Origin: JAJZJT01 sp049964655
GTDB taxonomy: Bacteria > Actinomycetota > Acidimicrobiia > Acidimicrobiales > RAAP-2
DNA length: 13,259 bases
Assembly (NCBI GenBank): GCA_049964655.1
Contig: JBMFXC010000072.1
Coordinates: 1 to 13,259, forward strand
Direction: 5' to 3'
Part shown: positions 1 to 6,104 of the stretch, piece by piece
Position numbering within the stretch: position 1 is the stretch's first letter
Layout: each line of letters begins with the position of its first letter
Translations under genes and position numbers: made by a program
Notes under the pieces: model-generated
Seen by the model: only the letters and a program-made list of their open reading frames with translations
Database searches by the model: none
What the model was told of the DNA's origin: nothing

Positions 1-5
1 GACCC

Positions 6-168
6 CTATGAGTGCCGTCTGTCGGTCCCATACTCGGCGAGGAGACACTCGGAGATCATCGACGAGACAGTCATCTCTGCCTCCTTGGCCAAGCGGCTGA
101 GAGCTGCCTTCTCCTCCGACGCGGAGCGCGCAGAGCAGCTCGGGCAGGGCAGGATCGGACAGAGCCAT
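6..168 (-). pseudogene. Ribbon-helix-helix (CopG/MetJ-type) DNA-binding protein, apparently frameshifted
   Basis: An ATG at 168 follows a GAGGAG ribosome site on the minus strand and opens a frame starting MALSDPALPELLCALRV. Around position 117-118 the sensible protein moves to the next frame, which reads EEKAALSRLAKEAEM, then TVSSMISECLLAEYG, and stops at 6-8. The composite, a short beta-like segment followed by EEKAAL..LAKEA.MTVSS.I.ECLLAEYG, has the layout of small RHH repressors and antitoxins of about 55 residues. A lost dinucleotide or one extra base near 117 would explain the split and leave an almost perfect family pattern. The second frame alone is open up to a GTG at 206, but its upstream residues (WLCPILPCPSC) look like noise. 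It could be a real pseudogene, an assembly or base-calling error, or a programmed shift. No toxin partner is visible because the window ends 5 bases beyond the stop. RHH identity is inferred from pattern only. Confidence 0.45.
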
Positions 169-258
169 CGGTGTGATCTCCTCGTTGTGCACTTGTGGGT
201 ACACACCGAGCATCACGCCGGTGGCTCACCTGGTGGTGGACCCCCGGGCTAGCCGAAA

Positions 259-273
259 CCCCACCACGTGGGG
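259..273. repeat. Short inverted repeat between the RHH fragment and the RodZ-like gene
   Basis: CCCCAC at 259-264 and GTGGGG at 268-273 are perfect inverted repeats separated by CAC. They lie in the divergent intergenic space 169-350, about 80 bases upstream of the RodZ-like start. The repeat could be an operator for the neighbouring RHH protein or simply GC-rich noise. No convincing -10/-35 pair was found beside it. Confidence 0.25.
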
Positions 274-350
274 GGACTCATACTCAGGCGATGATCGGTG
301 CCACGGGCCTCCAGGTACGATCTCGACGAGGCAAGGTCAGGAGAGACTGC

Positions 351-1469
351 GTGAACCGGCACCGTAGCGGCGCCACACGCCGACGAGGCGACCACGACGA
401 CGAACGTGGCCTGGTCTCCATCTCACCAGGTTCGATCGGACTGATCTTGCGGACGGCTCGCGAGCGCAAGGGCCTCGACCTGCTCACCGTCCACGACCAG
501 ATCGGTCGGCCCATCACGGTCCTCGAAGCCCTCGAGGCGGGCGACCTGGAACGCCTCGTCGACCAGGCACAGGCGCTCGCCACGCTCCGTCGGTATGCGT
601 CGCTGCTCGGGCTCGACGGCGACCGGCTCGTGCTGCAGTTGGTCGAGGCGTGGTCGTCGCAGCCGAGGGGCAGCCACCAACTCGCTGGACGTGAGCTCGA
701 CCACCCGAGCATGGCTCCCTTCGTCACCACGCTCACGTCGAGCCCCGAGCACCTCCTCGCCTTCACCGAGACAGGCCGGGTCCCCACCGTCGGGCCAGCG
801 ACGGGCACCGGCGTGGCCGGCTTCGCCGACACCGGGTCCCAGGGCTTGGTCGGTCCACCCACCGGCATGCTCACCGTCGTCCCCAAAGAGGAGATCCGTG
901 CCACGAACCGAGCCCGCAAACGGGCCCGGCGGCGGCGGCGGGCCCCTGTGACCTTGCGCCTGGCCACCTGGCTCGTCCTGCTGGCCGTGCTGGCCGCGAC
1001 GGCCGGGCTTGCCCTCGACCGATGGCGTCCCACGCTCCTCGTTCGATGGCACATCCTCTCCCTGGCCACGCCAGGGGCGGCGGGCACCGCCTCGGGATCG
1101 ACTCCGCCGGCGGCGGGCTCGCAGTCGTCGACGGGGAGCTCTAGCCGTGCCGCCCGGAACAGCGAGGTCACCCTGGCCAGCACCGGTACGAACGGTGCCA
1201 CGTACCACGTGAAGGCGGCGGCGTTCACCGTGGTCTTGGCTACGTCGGCTCCCTGCTGGGTGCAGGTCTCGACCCCGGCCACGGCAAGCCCGTCGTCCCA
1301 GGGTGTGCACGAACGCGGGCAAGTCACCCGTTACGCGGCAAAGCAAGGTTCGCTGGCCGTCGAGGTCGGCTCCTCGGCGGTGCTGGTCGGGGTGGAGGTG
1401 AACGGCAAGAACGTCTTCGTCGCCCACCCGGCGAGCGCGCCGTACACCTACACCTTCGACGGGACCTGA
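351..1469 (+). CDS. RodZ-like membrane-anchored helix-turn-helix protein (HTH_25 / DUF4115 architecture)
   Basis: The product is 372 residues. Residues about 28-100 match the N-terminal HTH domain of RodZ relatives: GLILRTARERKGLDLLTVHD, then PITVLEALEAGDLERL, then LRRYASLLGLD. A long linker and a basic cluster (about 187-197, KRARRRRR) lead to one membrane span at about 203-223. A Ser/Gly/Pro-rich stretch (about 240-270) and a C-terminal beta domain (about 272-372: CWVQVST, GQVTRY, VEVNGKNV) resemble DUF4115. The order of cytoplasmic HTH, one span and exported beta domain is that of RodZ, which links MreB to the elongation machinery; many actinobacterial homologues are uncharacterised. The GTG at 351 was chosen because AGGAG (339-343) sits 7 bases upstream; the frame is open to 195 but that extension looks non-coding. 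No mreB or other shape gene is in the window, so a role in cell shape is inference. Confidence 0.82.
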   Translation: MNRHRSGATRRRGDHDDERGLVSISPGSIGLILRTARERKGLDLLTVHDQIGRPITVLEALEAGDLERLVDQAQALATLRRYASLLGLDGDRLVLQLVEAWSSQPRGSHQLAGRELDHPSMAPFVTTLTSSPEHLLAFTETGRVPTVGPATGTGVAGFADTGSQGLVGPPTGMLTVVPKEEIRATNRARKRARRRRRAPVTLRLATWLVLLAVLAATAGLALDRWRPTLLVRWHILSLATPGAAGTASGSTPPAAGSQSSTGSSSRAARNSEVTLASTGTNGATYHVKAAAFTVVLATSAPCWVQVSTPATASPSSQGVHERGQVTRYAAKQGSLAVEVGSSAVLVGVEVNGKNVFVAHPASAPYTYTFDGT

Positions 1470-1483
1470 GCGGGCGGGCGTCG

Positions 1484-1509
1484 CCCGGTCGACGAGCACT
1501 TCGACCGGG
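1484..1509. terminator. Hairpin between convergent genes, probable terminator
   Basis: CCCGGTCGA at 1484-1492 pairs perfectly with TCGACCGGG at 1501-1509 around an 8-base loop. It begins 14 bases after the RodZ-like stop and ends 46 bases before the end of the convergent secreted-protein gene. There is no U-tract, which is common for stem-loop terminators in high-GC actinobacteria. It could serve both directions. Confidence 0.5.
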
Positions 1510-1555
1510 ATCGGAGCGCGCGCCGTCCTCCGAGACGCACACGCCTTCCCACGCG

Positions 1556-2464
1556 TCAGATGTCGACCGACTCGATCTGGGCCACCCGGAGCAAGGTGCT
1601 CCCACGCGTGACGAGATCGGGAAGCGTGCCGCCCGTTCCCCCGGGGCCGGTCCACGTCACGGCCCACGTGACGGCTGCCGCCACGACATAGCGCCCTGAC
1701 CCGTCCGCCGGAGCGTCGGGCAACGAGGGCTGTGTGTAGACGTGGCTGCACGTCGGGGCTTGGACGCCCGCCGGCAGTGCCGGGTCGTACCGTTCGCCCG
1801 GCCCGAGGCACGTGAGCACACCGCCGTCTCCCGTCGACCACCGGACGCTCACCGGGTGTGCGACGGCCTCCGCGGAGACGCATCCTCCGGCGTTGCACGC
1901 CGTCGCCTCGGTCGACACGCTCACCCACGAGGACGGTGCGACGGCGAGCCATTCGGGGAGACCGACGTAGCCGGTGCCCGCCGGGTCGAGGAGGACCGTG
2001 GGGCTCGGAAGCCGCAGTCTGCTCTCCGCCTCAGCTGCGGCGAGGGACGGCAAAGGCGGTGTCGGTGCGACCCCGGGCACCTGGCCGGTGCCGAACCACT
2101 GGATGCCCGTCGCCATGCCCTGCTGGGTCCCGACGGCGCACGTGTTCACGTACCATCCACCAGGTTGGCTCGCACCGGGGGGCGGCGGTCCGCCACTGGT
2201 CCCGAAGAAGCTCTGGTAGGTCACGTAGTGCGGGCAGTCCGGCGGTGGAACCTGGCCGTTCCCCGCGAGGACCGGGTGGCCGCTCTCGCCCGACCCACCG
2301 GGACGACCGGGAGCACCGCCGATCCCCGACCCGCAAGTCACGGTGACCCCTGCGTCCGTGCATGTGCCGGTGTTGCCGCTGCCGTGCGCGCCAGTCGGAG
2401 CCAGCAGCACACCGGCGATCGCCGCGATGAGAAGTGCTGTAGATACTGCCATTCGCTTCAGCAT
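1556..2464 (-). CDS. Secreted protein with PKD-like domain, unknown function
   Basis: The product is 302 residues. A typical signal peptide opens it (MLKRMAVSTALLIAAIAGVL, small residues to APTGAHG near 28). The mature part starts Gly/Pro-rich with Cys35, Cys44, Cys77 and Cys109, then has a segment around AAAEAESRLRLPSPTVLLDP and LPEWLAV. A beta-rich region follows with VRWSTGDG (207-214) and CSHVYTQPS (239-247), which resembles the core of PKD domains. Eight cysteines (35, 44, 77, 109, 190, 195, 219, 239) would allow disulfides outside the cell. Related secreted proteins with the LPDP/LPxW...GDG...CxHxY layout occur in Streptomyces and relatives, where to my knowledge their job is unknown. 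The ATG at 2464 overlaps the upstream stop as ATGCTGA, so translational coupling is likely; an ATG at 2452 is an alternative. No catalytic motif is visible. Confidence 0.75.
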   Translation of the reverse strand: MLKRMAVSTALLIAAIAGVLLAPTGAHGSGNTGTCTDAGVTVTCGSGIGGAPGRPGGSGESGHPVLAGNGQVPPPDCPHYVTYQSFFGTSGGPPPPGASQPGGWYVNTCAVGTQQGMATGIQWFGTGQVPGVAPTPPLPSLAAAEAESRLRLPSPTVLLDPAGTGYVGLPEWLAVAPSSWVSVSTEATACNAGGCVSAEAVAHPVSVRWSTGDGGVLTCLGPGERYDPALPAGVQAPTCSHVYTQPSLPDAPADGSGRYVVAAAVTWAVTWTGPGGTGGTLPDLVTRGSTLLRVAQIESVDI

Positions 2465-3171
2465 TTCGACACCGACGTTGTCTCGAAACGGACGATCTTC
2501 CAGGCCCCTGTGTCCAGATCCAGAACCCACTGGCCATTACCTCCCCCAGCGCCCCCATCAAGGTTCGCTGGCCCCGGCGTACCGCTGGGCGTCGTCGTGC
2601 CGCTGTCGTAGATGCACCCTGTGACCGTCGCGCTCGTCGGCGACAGCGAGGTCACGACCGGATGGCCGAGGTCGTAGGAAGTCGGTCCGTTGAGCTCCTG
2701 CGTGGTCATCCCGATGAGGAACAGGCTCTCTGCCTTGAGGGCGGCCCCGGCGAAGTACTCGCTCAGCCGCGGCCAGACCACCGCGCTGGTGTCACCAGCA
2801 ACCAGCGCGGCACGAGCGGGAGCGGGCGGCTCCTGCATGTACCCGTACAGTGTCCGCTCGGCGTCCTCCCATGCCACGACCACAGCCCGGTGGATGGGGC
2901 TGAGCGTCGTGGTGGCCGTCGCCGACGCTGAACGGGACACCGACCCCCTCTGCCTTCCCCCAGCGTGCAGGCCGGTCGTCGTCGAGACCGGCGAACCGCA
3001 CGCCGCCAGAAGGAAAGCACAGACGGCCAGACCAGTCGCCCGAGCAAGCCTGCCGTCGACCACCGAGGTCGGCCCCCGAGCCTCCCGCCGTTCGCCCGGT
3101 GGCCACCAGCCGCCACCTGTATCCGATCGCTTTCGTGATGTTTCATGCTCCGCCAGCATGCGCGACATCAT
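2458..3171 (-). CDS. Lipoprotein with probable NTF2-like fold, unknown function
   Basis: The product is 237 residues. A hydrophobic stretch ending LLAAC gives a lipobox with the modified cysteine at about Cys58, followed by a Ser/Thr-rich linker. From about residue 93 the order is a helix (HRAVVVAWEDAERTLYGYM), a second helical part (WPRLSEYFAGAALKAESLFL) and beta strands (HPVVTSLSPTSATVTGCIYD, WVLDLDTGAWKIVRFETTSV), as in NTF2-like lipoproteins of actinobacteria. Cys186 and the terminal Cys237 could form a disulfide. The start is uncertain. The ATG at 3171 has AGAGG 7 bases upstream. A promoter-like pair at 3195-3167 would place the transcript start at about the ATG at 3159. A GTG at 3063 would give a more usual signal-peptide length. 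The last 7 bases overlap the next gene, so the two are probably one operon. Function is not known. Confidence 0.72.
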   Translation of the reverse strand: MMSRMLAEHETSRKRSDTGGGWWPPGERREARGPTSVVDGRLARATGLAVCAFLLAACGSPVSTTTGLHAGGRQRGSVSRSASATATTTLSPIHRAVVVAWEDAERTLYGYMQEPPAPARAALVAGDTSAVVWPRLSEYFAGAALKAESLFLIGMTTQELNGPTSYDLGHPVVTSLSPTSATVTGCIYDSGTTTPSGTPGPANLDGGAGGGNGQWVLDLDTGAWKIVRFETTSVSKC

Positions 3172-3195
3172 ATCGGTACCTCTGCGTCCTGTCCG
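3167..3195 (-). promoter_or_regulatory. Possible sigma-70-type promoter of the lipoprotein operon
   Basis: On the minus strand CGGACA (3195-3190) and TATGAT (3172-3167) are 17 bases apart, matching 4/6 and 5/6 positions of the -35 and -10 consensus. AT-rich hexamers such as TATGAT are rare in this GC-rich window. Transcription would begin near 3160, which conflicts with an ATG start at 3171 and suits the ATG at 3159 or the GTG at 3063. Confidence 0.35.
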
Positions 3196-3373
3196 CCGTT
3201 CGTCTGTCACGGTAGCGGAGGTTCGTGCCGACTGCACCCCCCTTGCCCGACAGCCGCCCGACACCACCCTGACCCGGCGGCAACCGCATCTCTGGCCACC
3301 GACCAGTCGCGGCTGCCCGGCCCGTCACATCTGCACGATCGTCGCGACCAACGGCCGGAAAGAACCCCCGGCC

Positions 3374-3553
3374 GGCGACACGCTCACCCCGGCCGGCNNN
3401 NNNNNNNNNNNNNNNNNNNNNNNNNNNNNNNNNNNNNNNNNNNNNNNNNNNNNNNNNNNNNNNNNNNNNNNNNNNNNNNNNNNNNNNNNNNNNNNNNCGC
3501 TCACCCCGGCCGGCGACACGCTCACCCCGGCCGGCGACACGCTCACCCCGGCC
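3374..3553. repeat. 21-bp GC-rich tandem repeat (minisatellite) interrupted by an assembly gap
   Basis: The unit starts GGCGACACGCTCACC and ends CCGGCC. Complete identical copies are at 3374-3394, 3512-3532 and 3533-3553. The next copy begins at 3395-3397 just before the gap, and a copy's last 14 bases (3498-3511) follow it. The phase on the two sides means the missing bases number 4 plus a multiple of 21. Each junction forms the palindrome CCGGCCGG. The unit would encode GDTLTPA on plus or AGVSVSP on minus, but no gene uses it. The array lies 9 bases beyond the aidB stop, so it might act as a transcript 3' end. True copy number is unknown. Confidence 0.9.
3398..3497. other. Assembly gap of 100 N within the tandem array
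   Basis: The run is exactly 100 N, the usual placeholder for unknown length. The array phase requires a missing length of 4, 25, 46, 67, 88, 109 and so on, so 100 cannot be the true size if the array is uninterrupted. Confidence 0.97.
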
Positions 3554-3562
3554 AGGTTCGGC

Positions 3563-5218
3563 TCACACCGCGGCGGCCGCCCAGGGCGCTGCCCGCTCGA
3601 CGATGGCCCGGACGTCGGTGCCACGGGGGAGCGTTCCGAAGGCGCGACCGCGGTCCGGTGCCAGTCGGGACGCACAAAAGGCGTCGGCGACCGCGCCCGG
3701 CGCGTGCTGGACGAGCAGGGAGGCTTCGAAGACCACGGCCATCTCCTCGACCAGACGACGGGCCCGCCCCTCGAGGTCCTCGGTATGGGCGAGCTCGTCC
3801 TGCAGGGTGTGGATGGCGCCGTCGAGACGAGCGTCACTTCCCGCTCCCCGGTTCACCTCTTCCCAGAAGGCGTCGACCGAACGGGGCGACTTCGCCATGG
3901 CGCGCAGGACGTCGAGGCAGATGACGTTCCCCGACCCTTCCCAGACCCCGTTGACAGGGCTCTGGCGGAAGAGGCGCGGCATGGGTGACTCCTCGACGAA
4001 CCCGTTGCCCCCCAGGCACTCGAGCGCCTCGGCGGCGTGCTGTGGCGCCCGCTTGCACGTCCAGTACTTGACCACCGGGGTCAGCACCCGCTGCAGGAGC
4101 GCCTCGTGCTCGTCTGCCTCGCGGTCATAGGAACGGGCGAGACGCAGCACTGCGGCGGTCGCCGCCTCGGACTCGAGAGCGAGGTCGGCGAGCACGTTCT
4201 GCATCAGCGGCTGGTCGGCGAGCAGGGCGCCGAAGGCGGCGCGATGGGCGGCGTGCCACGACGCCTGGGCGACGCCCTGGCGCATGACCGAGGCCGAGCC
4301 GATGGCGCAGTCGAGCCGGGTGTGGTTGACCATCTCGATGATGGTGCGGACGCCCCGCCCTTCCTCGCCGACCCGCTGGGCCCACACTGCAGCGAGCTCG
4401 ATCTCGCTGGATGCGTTGGACCGGTCGCCGAGCTTGTCCTTCAGCCGTTGGATGTAGATGGGGTTCTTCGTGCCGTCGGGACGCCAGCGCGGGACCCAGT
4501 AGCACGTCAGCCCGTTGGGTGCCTGGGCCAGCATGAGGAACCCGTCCGACATGGGTGCCGAGCAGAACCACTTGTGCCCGGTCAAAAGGGCCGTCGAGCC
4601 GTCCCCGTCCAGCGGCGTGGCCGTCGTCGTGTTGGCGCGCACGTCCGAACCGCCCTGCTTCTCGGTGAGCGCCATCCCGGAGGTGGCGCCGGCCTTGGTC
4701 GACGCCGGTCCGTCGGTGGCGTCGTAGGTGGTCGAGGTGAGGCGGGGTTCCCATTCGGCCGCGACGTCCGGCTGGTGGCGCAGTGCGGGGACCACCGAGT
4801 AGGTCATCGACACCGGACAGACGTGCCCAGCCTCGGCCTGGTACCAGACGAAGACCTTCGCCGCCCGGGCCACGTGGGCCCCGTCACGGGGGTCCGACCA
4901 CGGTGCCGCGTGCAACCCGTGGGCGACCGCCGCACCCATCAGCTCGTGGTAAGCGGGGTGGTACTCGACCATGTCGATGCGATGACCGGTACGGTCGTGC
5001 GTGTGCAGCTCGGGTCGGTGCTCGTTGGCCTGCCGGGCCAGCTCCTGCGTGCGGGGCGCCCCGGTCAGGATCCCCAGTTCCGCCAGCTCGGTCCCTGCCC
5101 AGCCGGCGCCTTCGCGCTCGACTGCCTCGACGAGCGCCCGGTCGGTCGAGTAGACGTCGTGTCCTTCCAACGGCGGGCTCTGGTTGACGACCTCGTGGGT
5201 CTCGAACGGTCCGAGCAT
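3563..5218 (-). CDS. aidB: AidB-like acyl-CoA dehydrogenase family flavoprotein
   Basis: The product is 551 residues, close to E. coli AidB (about 540). It matches AidB from the N-terminus onward: HEVVNQSPPLEG..VYSTDRAL with EAVEREGAGW (31-40), which has the same layout as AidB's VFNQPIPL and EAVTREGAGW. It also has MALTEKQGGSDVRANTT (182-198), GHKWFCSAP (214-222), LKDKLGDRSNASSEIEL (259-275), EALECLGGNGFVEES (397-411) and PVNGVWEGSGNVICLDVLR (421-439). These are the FAD and fold signatures of the AidB subgroup. E. coli AidB belongs to the Ada adaptive response to alkylation and binds DNA and FAD, with weak isovaleryl-CoA dehydrogenase activity; its physiological reaction is unsettled. The ATG at 5218 was chosen because AAGGGAG lies 6 bases upstream and the AidB N-terminus aligns. 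No ada or alkA gene is nearby. A perfect 15-bp dyad sits in the leader. Confidence 0.92.
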   Translation of the reverse strand: MLGPFETHEVVNQSPPLEGHDVYSTDRALVEAVEREGAGWAGTELAELGILTGAPRTQELARQANEHRPELHTHDRTGHRIDMVEYHPAYHELMGAAVAHGLHAAPWSDPRDGAHVARAAKVFVWYQAEAGHVCPVSMTYSVVPALRHQPDVAAEWEPRLTSTTYDATDGPASTKAGATSGMALTEKQGGSDVRANTTTATPLDGDGSTALLTGHKWFCSAPMSDGFLMLAQAPNGLTCYWVPRWRPDGTKNPIYIQRLKDKLGDRSNASSEIELAAVWAQRVGEEGRGVRTIIEMVNHTRLDCAIGSASVMRQGVAQASWHAAHRAAFGALLADQPLMQNVLADLALESEAATAAVLRLARSYDREADEHEALLQRVLTPVVKYWTCKRAPQHAAEALECLGGNGFVEESPMPRLFRQSPVNGVWEGSGNVICLDVLRAMAKSPRSVDAFWEEVNRGAGSDARLDGAIHTLQDELAHTEDLEGRARRLVEEMAVVFEASLLVQHAPGAVADAFCASRLAPDRGRAFGTLPRGTDVRAIVERAAPWAAAAV

Positions 5219-5238
5219 GGCCGACTCCCTTCGTTCCC

Positions 5239-5253
5239 GTGCACCCGGTGCAC
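5239..5253. promoter_or_regulatory. Operator-like dyad upstream of aidB
   Basis: GTGCACC (5239-5245), a single C, and GGTGCAC (5247-5253) form a perfect 15-bp dyad that ends 20 bases before the aidB ATG, just upstream of its ribosome site. This is a plausible repressor site in the aidB/membrane-protein divergent region. The regulator is unknown. A short RNA stem is a less likely reading because the loop would be one base. Confidence 0.4.
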
Positions 5254-5421
5254 CCCACCGTTGCACGCACCGCCATCCTGCCCCACCACGCCAACCGGTA
5301 CCCCATCGGTGCGGCTCGGCCCCGAGGGCTCGCTGCTTCGCCGGGCAGTCCGTCGGCGGTCACTGCCCGATCTGATCCCGGGCGCGTCCGACGCCGCTCC
5401 CCTCCCTGGTTGAGTAAGAGC

Positions 5422-6003
5422 ATGGACTCGGAACCCGAGCGCGTCGACCTCCGGCACGGCCAGCTACCACCGGGCGGTCACGGCCAGCTCAATCGCCATG
5501 TCGCAGCCCTGGCCGCCGCGGCGGTGCTCTTCCTCATCCCGTGGATCGCCTACCTGTCCATCAGCCTCCCCCGACGGTACGACGCTCACCACTGGCGTCT
5601 CGTGTGGATCGGCTTCGACGTCTTCGAGATACTGGCGCTCGCTCACGTCGCCCGCTCGGCATGGTCACGACGCCGAGTGACCTTGGTCAGCGCGTTGATC
5701 GTCGGCACCCTCCTGTTCAGTGACGCGTGGTTCGACGTCGTCACCTCGCTCGGGAACACCGACGCATGGGTCAGCATCGCCACCGCGCTCGGTGCCGAGC
5801 TCCCGCTCTCCTTCTTCTTCTTCTGGATCGCCCGGCGCATCCTGGTCCGCACCGTCGCCGTGCTCCACGATGCTCAGGGAGCCACCGGGCCACGACCGCG
5901 CCTGCGAGACAGCAGCCTGCTCGCACACTCGCTCCGGCGGCAGGCCGCCGAGACCCTTCAGATGGACCTGCCCGACGACGATCAATCCGAAGACGCCGGC
6001 TAA
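5422..6003 (+). CDS. Four-helix integral membrane protein of an uncharacterised actinobacterial family
   Basis: The product is 193 residues. There are four hydrophobic spans at about 27-48 (AALAAAAVLFLIPWIAYLSI), 60-80, 87-107 and 116-142 (LPLSFFFFWIARRILV). Conserved-looking polar positions lie near the membrane: LPRRYDAHHWRLVWIGFD (49-66), DAWFDVVTS (101-109) and GAELPLS (124-130). This LPxRY..HW..xWxGFD...DAWFDVxT...ELPL pattern is one I associate with a hypothetical membrane family common in actinobacteria; I know no assigned function. Tails at both ends are hydrophilic, the C-terminal one acidic (DLPDDDQSEDAG). The ATG at 5422 is preceded only by a weak AAGAG. It is divergent from aidB with 203 bases between and converges on the AIM24 gene. 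Both alkylation-linked and envelope roles are guesses. Confidence 0.75.
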   Translation: MDSEPERVDLRHGQLPPGGHGQLNRHVAALAAAAVLFLIPWIAYLSISLPRRYDAHHWRLVWIGFDVFEILALAHVARSAWSRRRVTLVSALIVGTLLFSDAWFDVVTSLGNTDAWVSIATALGAELPLSFFFFWIARRILVRTVAVLHDAQGATGPRPRLRDSSLLAHSLRRQAAETLQMDLPDDDQSEDAG

Positions 6004-6006
6004 AGC

Positions 6007-6025
6007 GCCGGCCGGCAACGCCGGC
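6007..6025. terminator. GCCGGC stem between convergent genes, possible terminator
   Basis: GCCGGC at 6007-6012 can pair with GCCGGC at 6020-6025 around a 7-base loop, just after the stop codon at 6001-6003; a third GCCGGC is at 5995-6000. The site lies between convergent coding ends at 6003 and 6085. The stem is only 6 bp and lacks a U-tract. Confidence 0.35.
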
Positions 6026-6063
6026 AGTGAACGCCGTCCACCGCACCGGGGCACCCTGAGGCG

Positions 6064-6104
6064 GTCAGACGCTTCCCCGAAGAGTCAGACGCTGCCCCCG
6101 AAGA
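6064..6104. repeat. Tandem duplication of the last codons and stop of the AIM24 gene
   Basis: GTCAGACGCTTCCCCGAAGA (6064-6083) and a 21-base near-copy (6084-6104, GTCAGACGCTGCCCCCGAAGA minus its final base at the 20-base mark) lie head to tail. They differ by one T-to-G change and one inserted C. On the coding strand the second copy encodes LFGGSV plus the TGA stop; the first copy repeats this just after the stop, out of use. Confidence 0.7.

Larger units (their letters stand above)
3172..3562. other. 391-bp gene-free interval between aidB and the lipoprotein gene
   Basis: This is the only stretch longer than 300 bases without a gene. It contains a possible promoter end near 3195, about 175 bases of unremarkable GC-rich sequence, then the 21-bp tandem array with the 100-N gap. 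Open frames cross the array in five of six readings because the unit length is a multiple of three, but none has a plausible start or family resemblance, so I treat it as non-coding. Confidence 0.6.

Noticed and set aside
423..1952. A 509-codon open frame on the minus strand across the RodZ-like gene
   Set aside because: It is Arg/Gly-rich without family motifs and lies opposite the RodZ-like gene, whose HTH, membrane span and DUF4115 parts are clear. Long antisense frames are expected at this GC content.
3374..3553. CRISPR array
   Set aside because: The 21-bp units are directly adjacent with no spacers, and no cas gene is present.
2690..3988. A 432-codon plus-strand frame through the tandem repeat and gap
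   Set aside because: It exists only because the 21-bp unit and the N run are read through in frame; it overlaps two well supported minus-strand genes and has no recognisable domain.
4037..5413. A 458-codon plus-strand frame opposite aidB
   Set aside because: It is an antisense shadow; the aidB frame matches AidB along its whole length.
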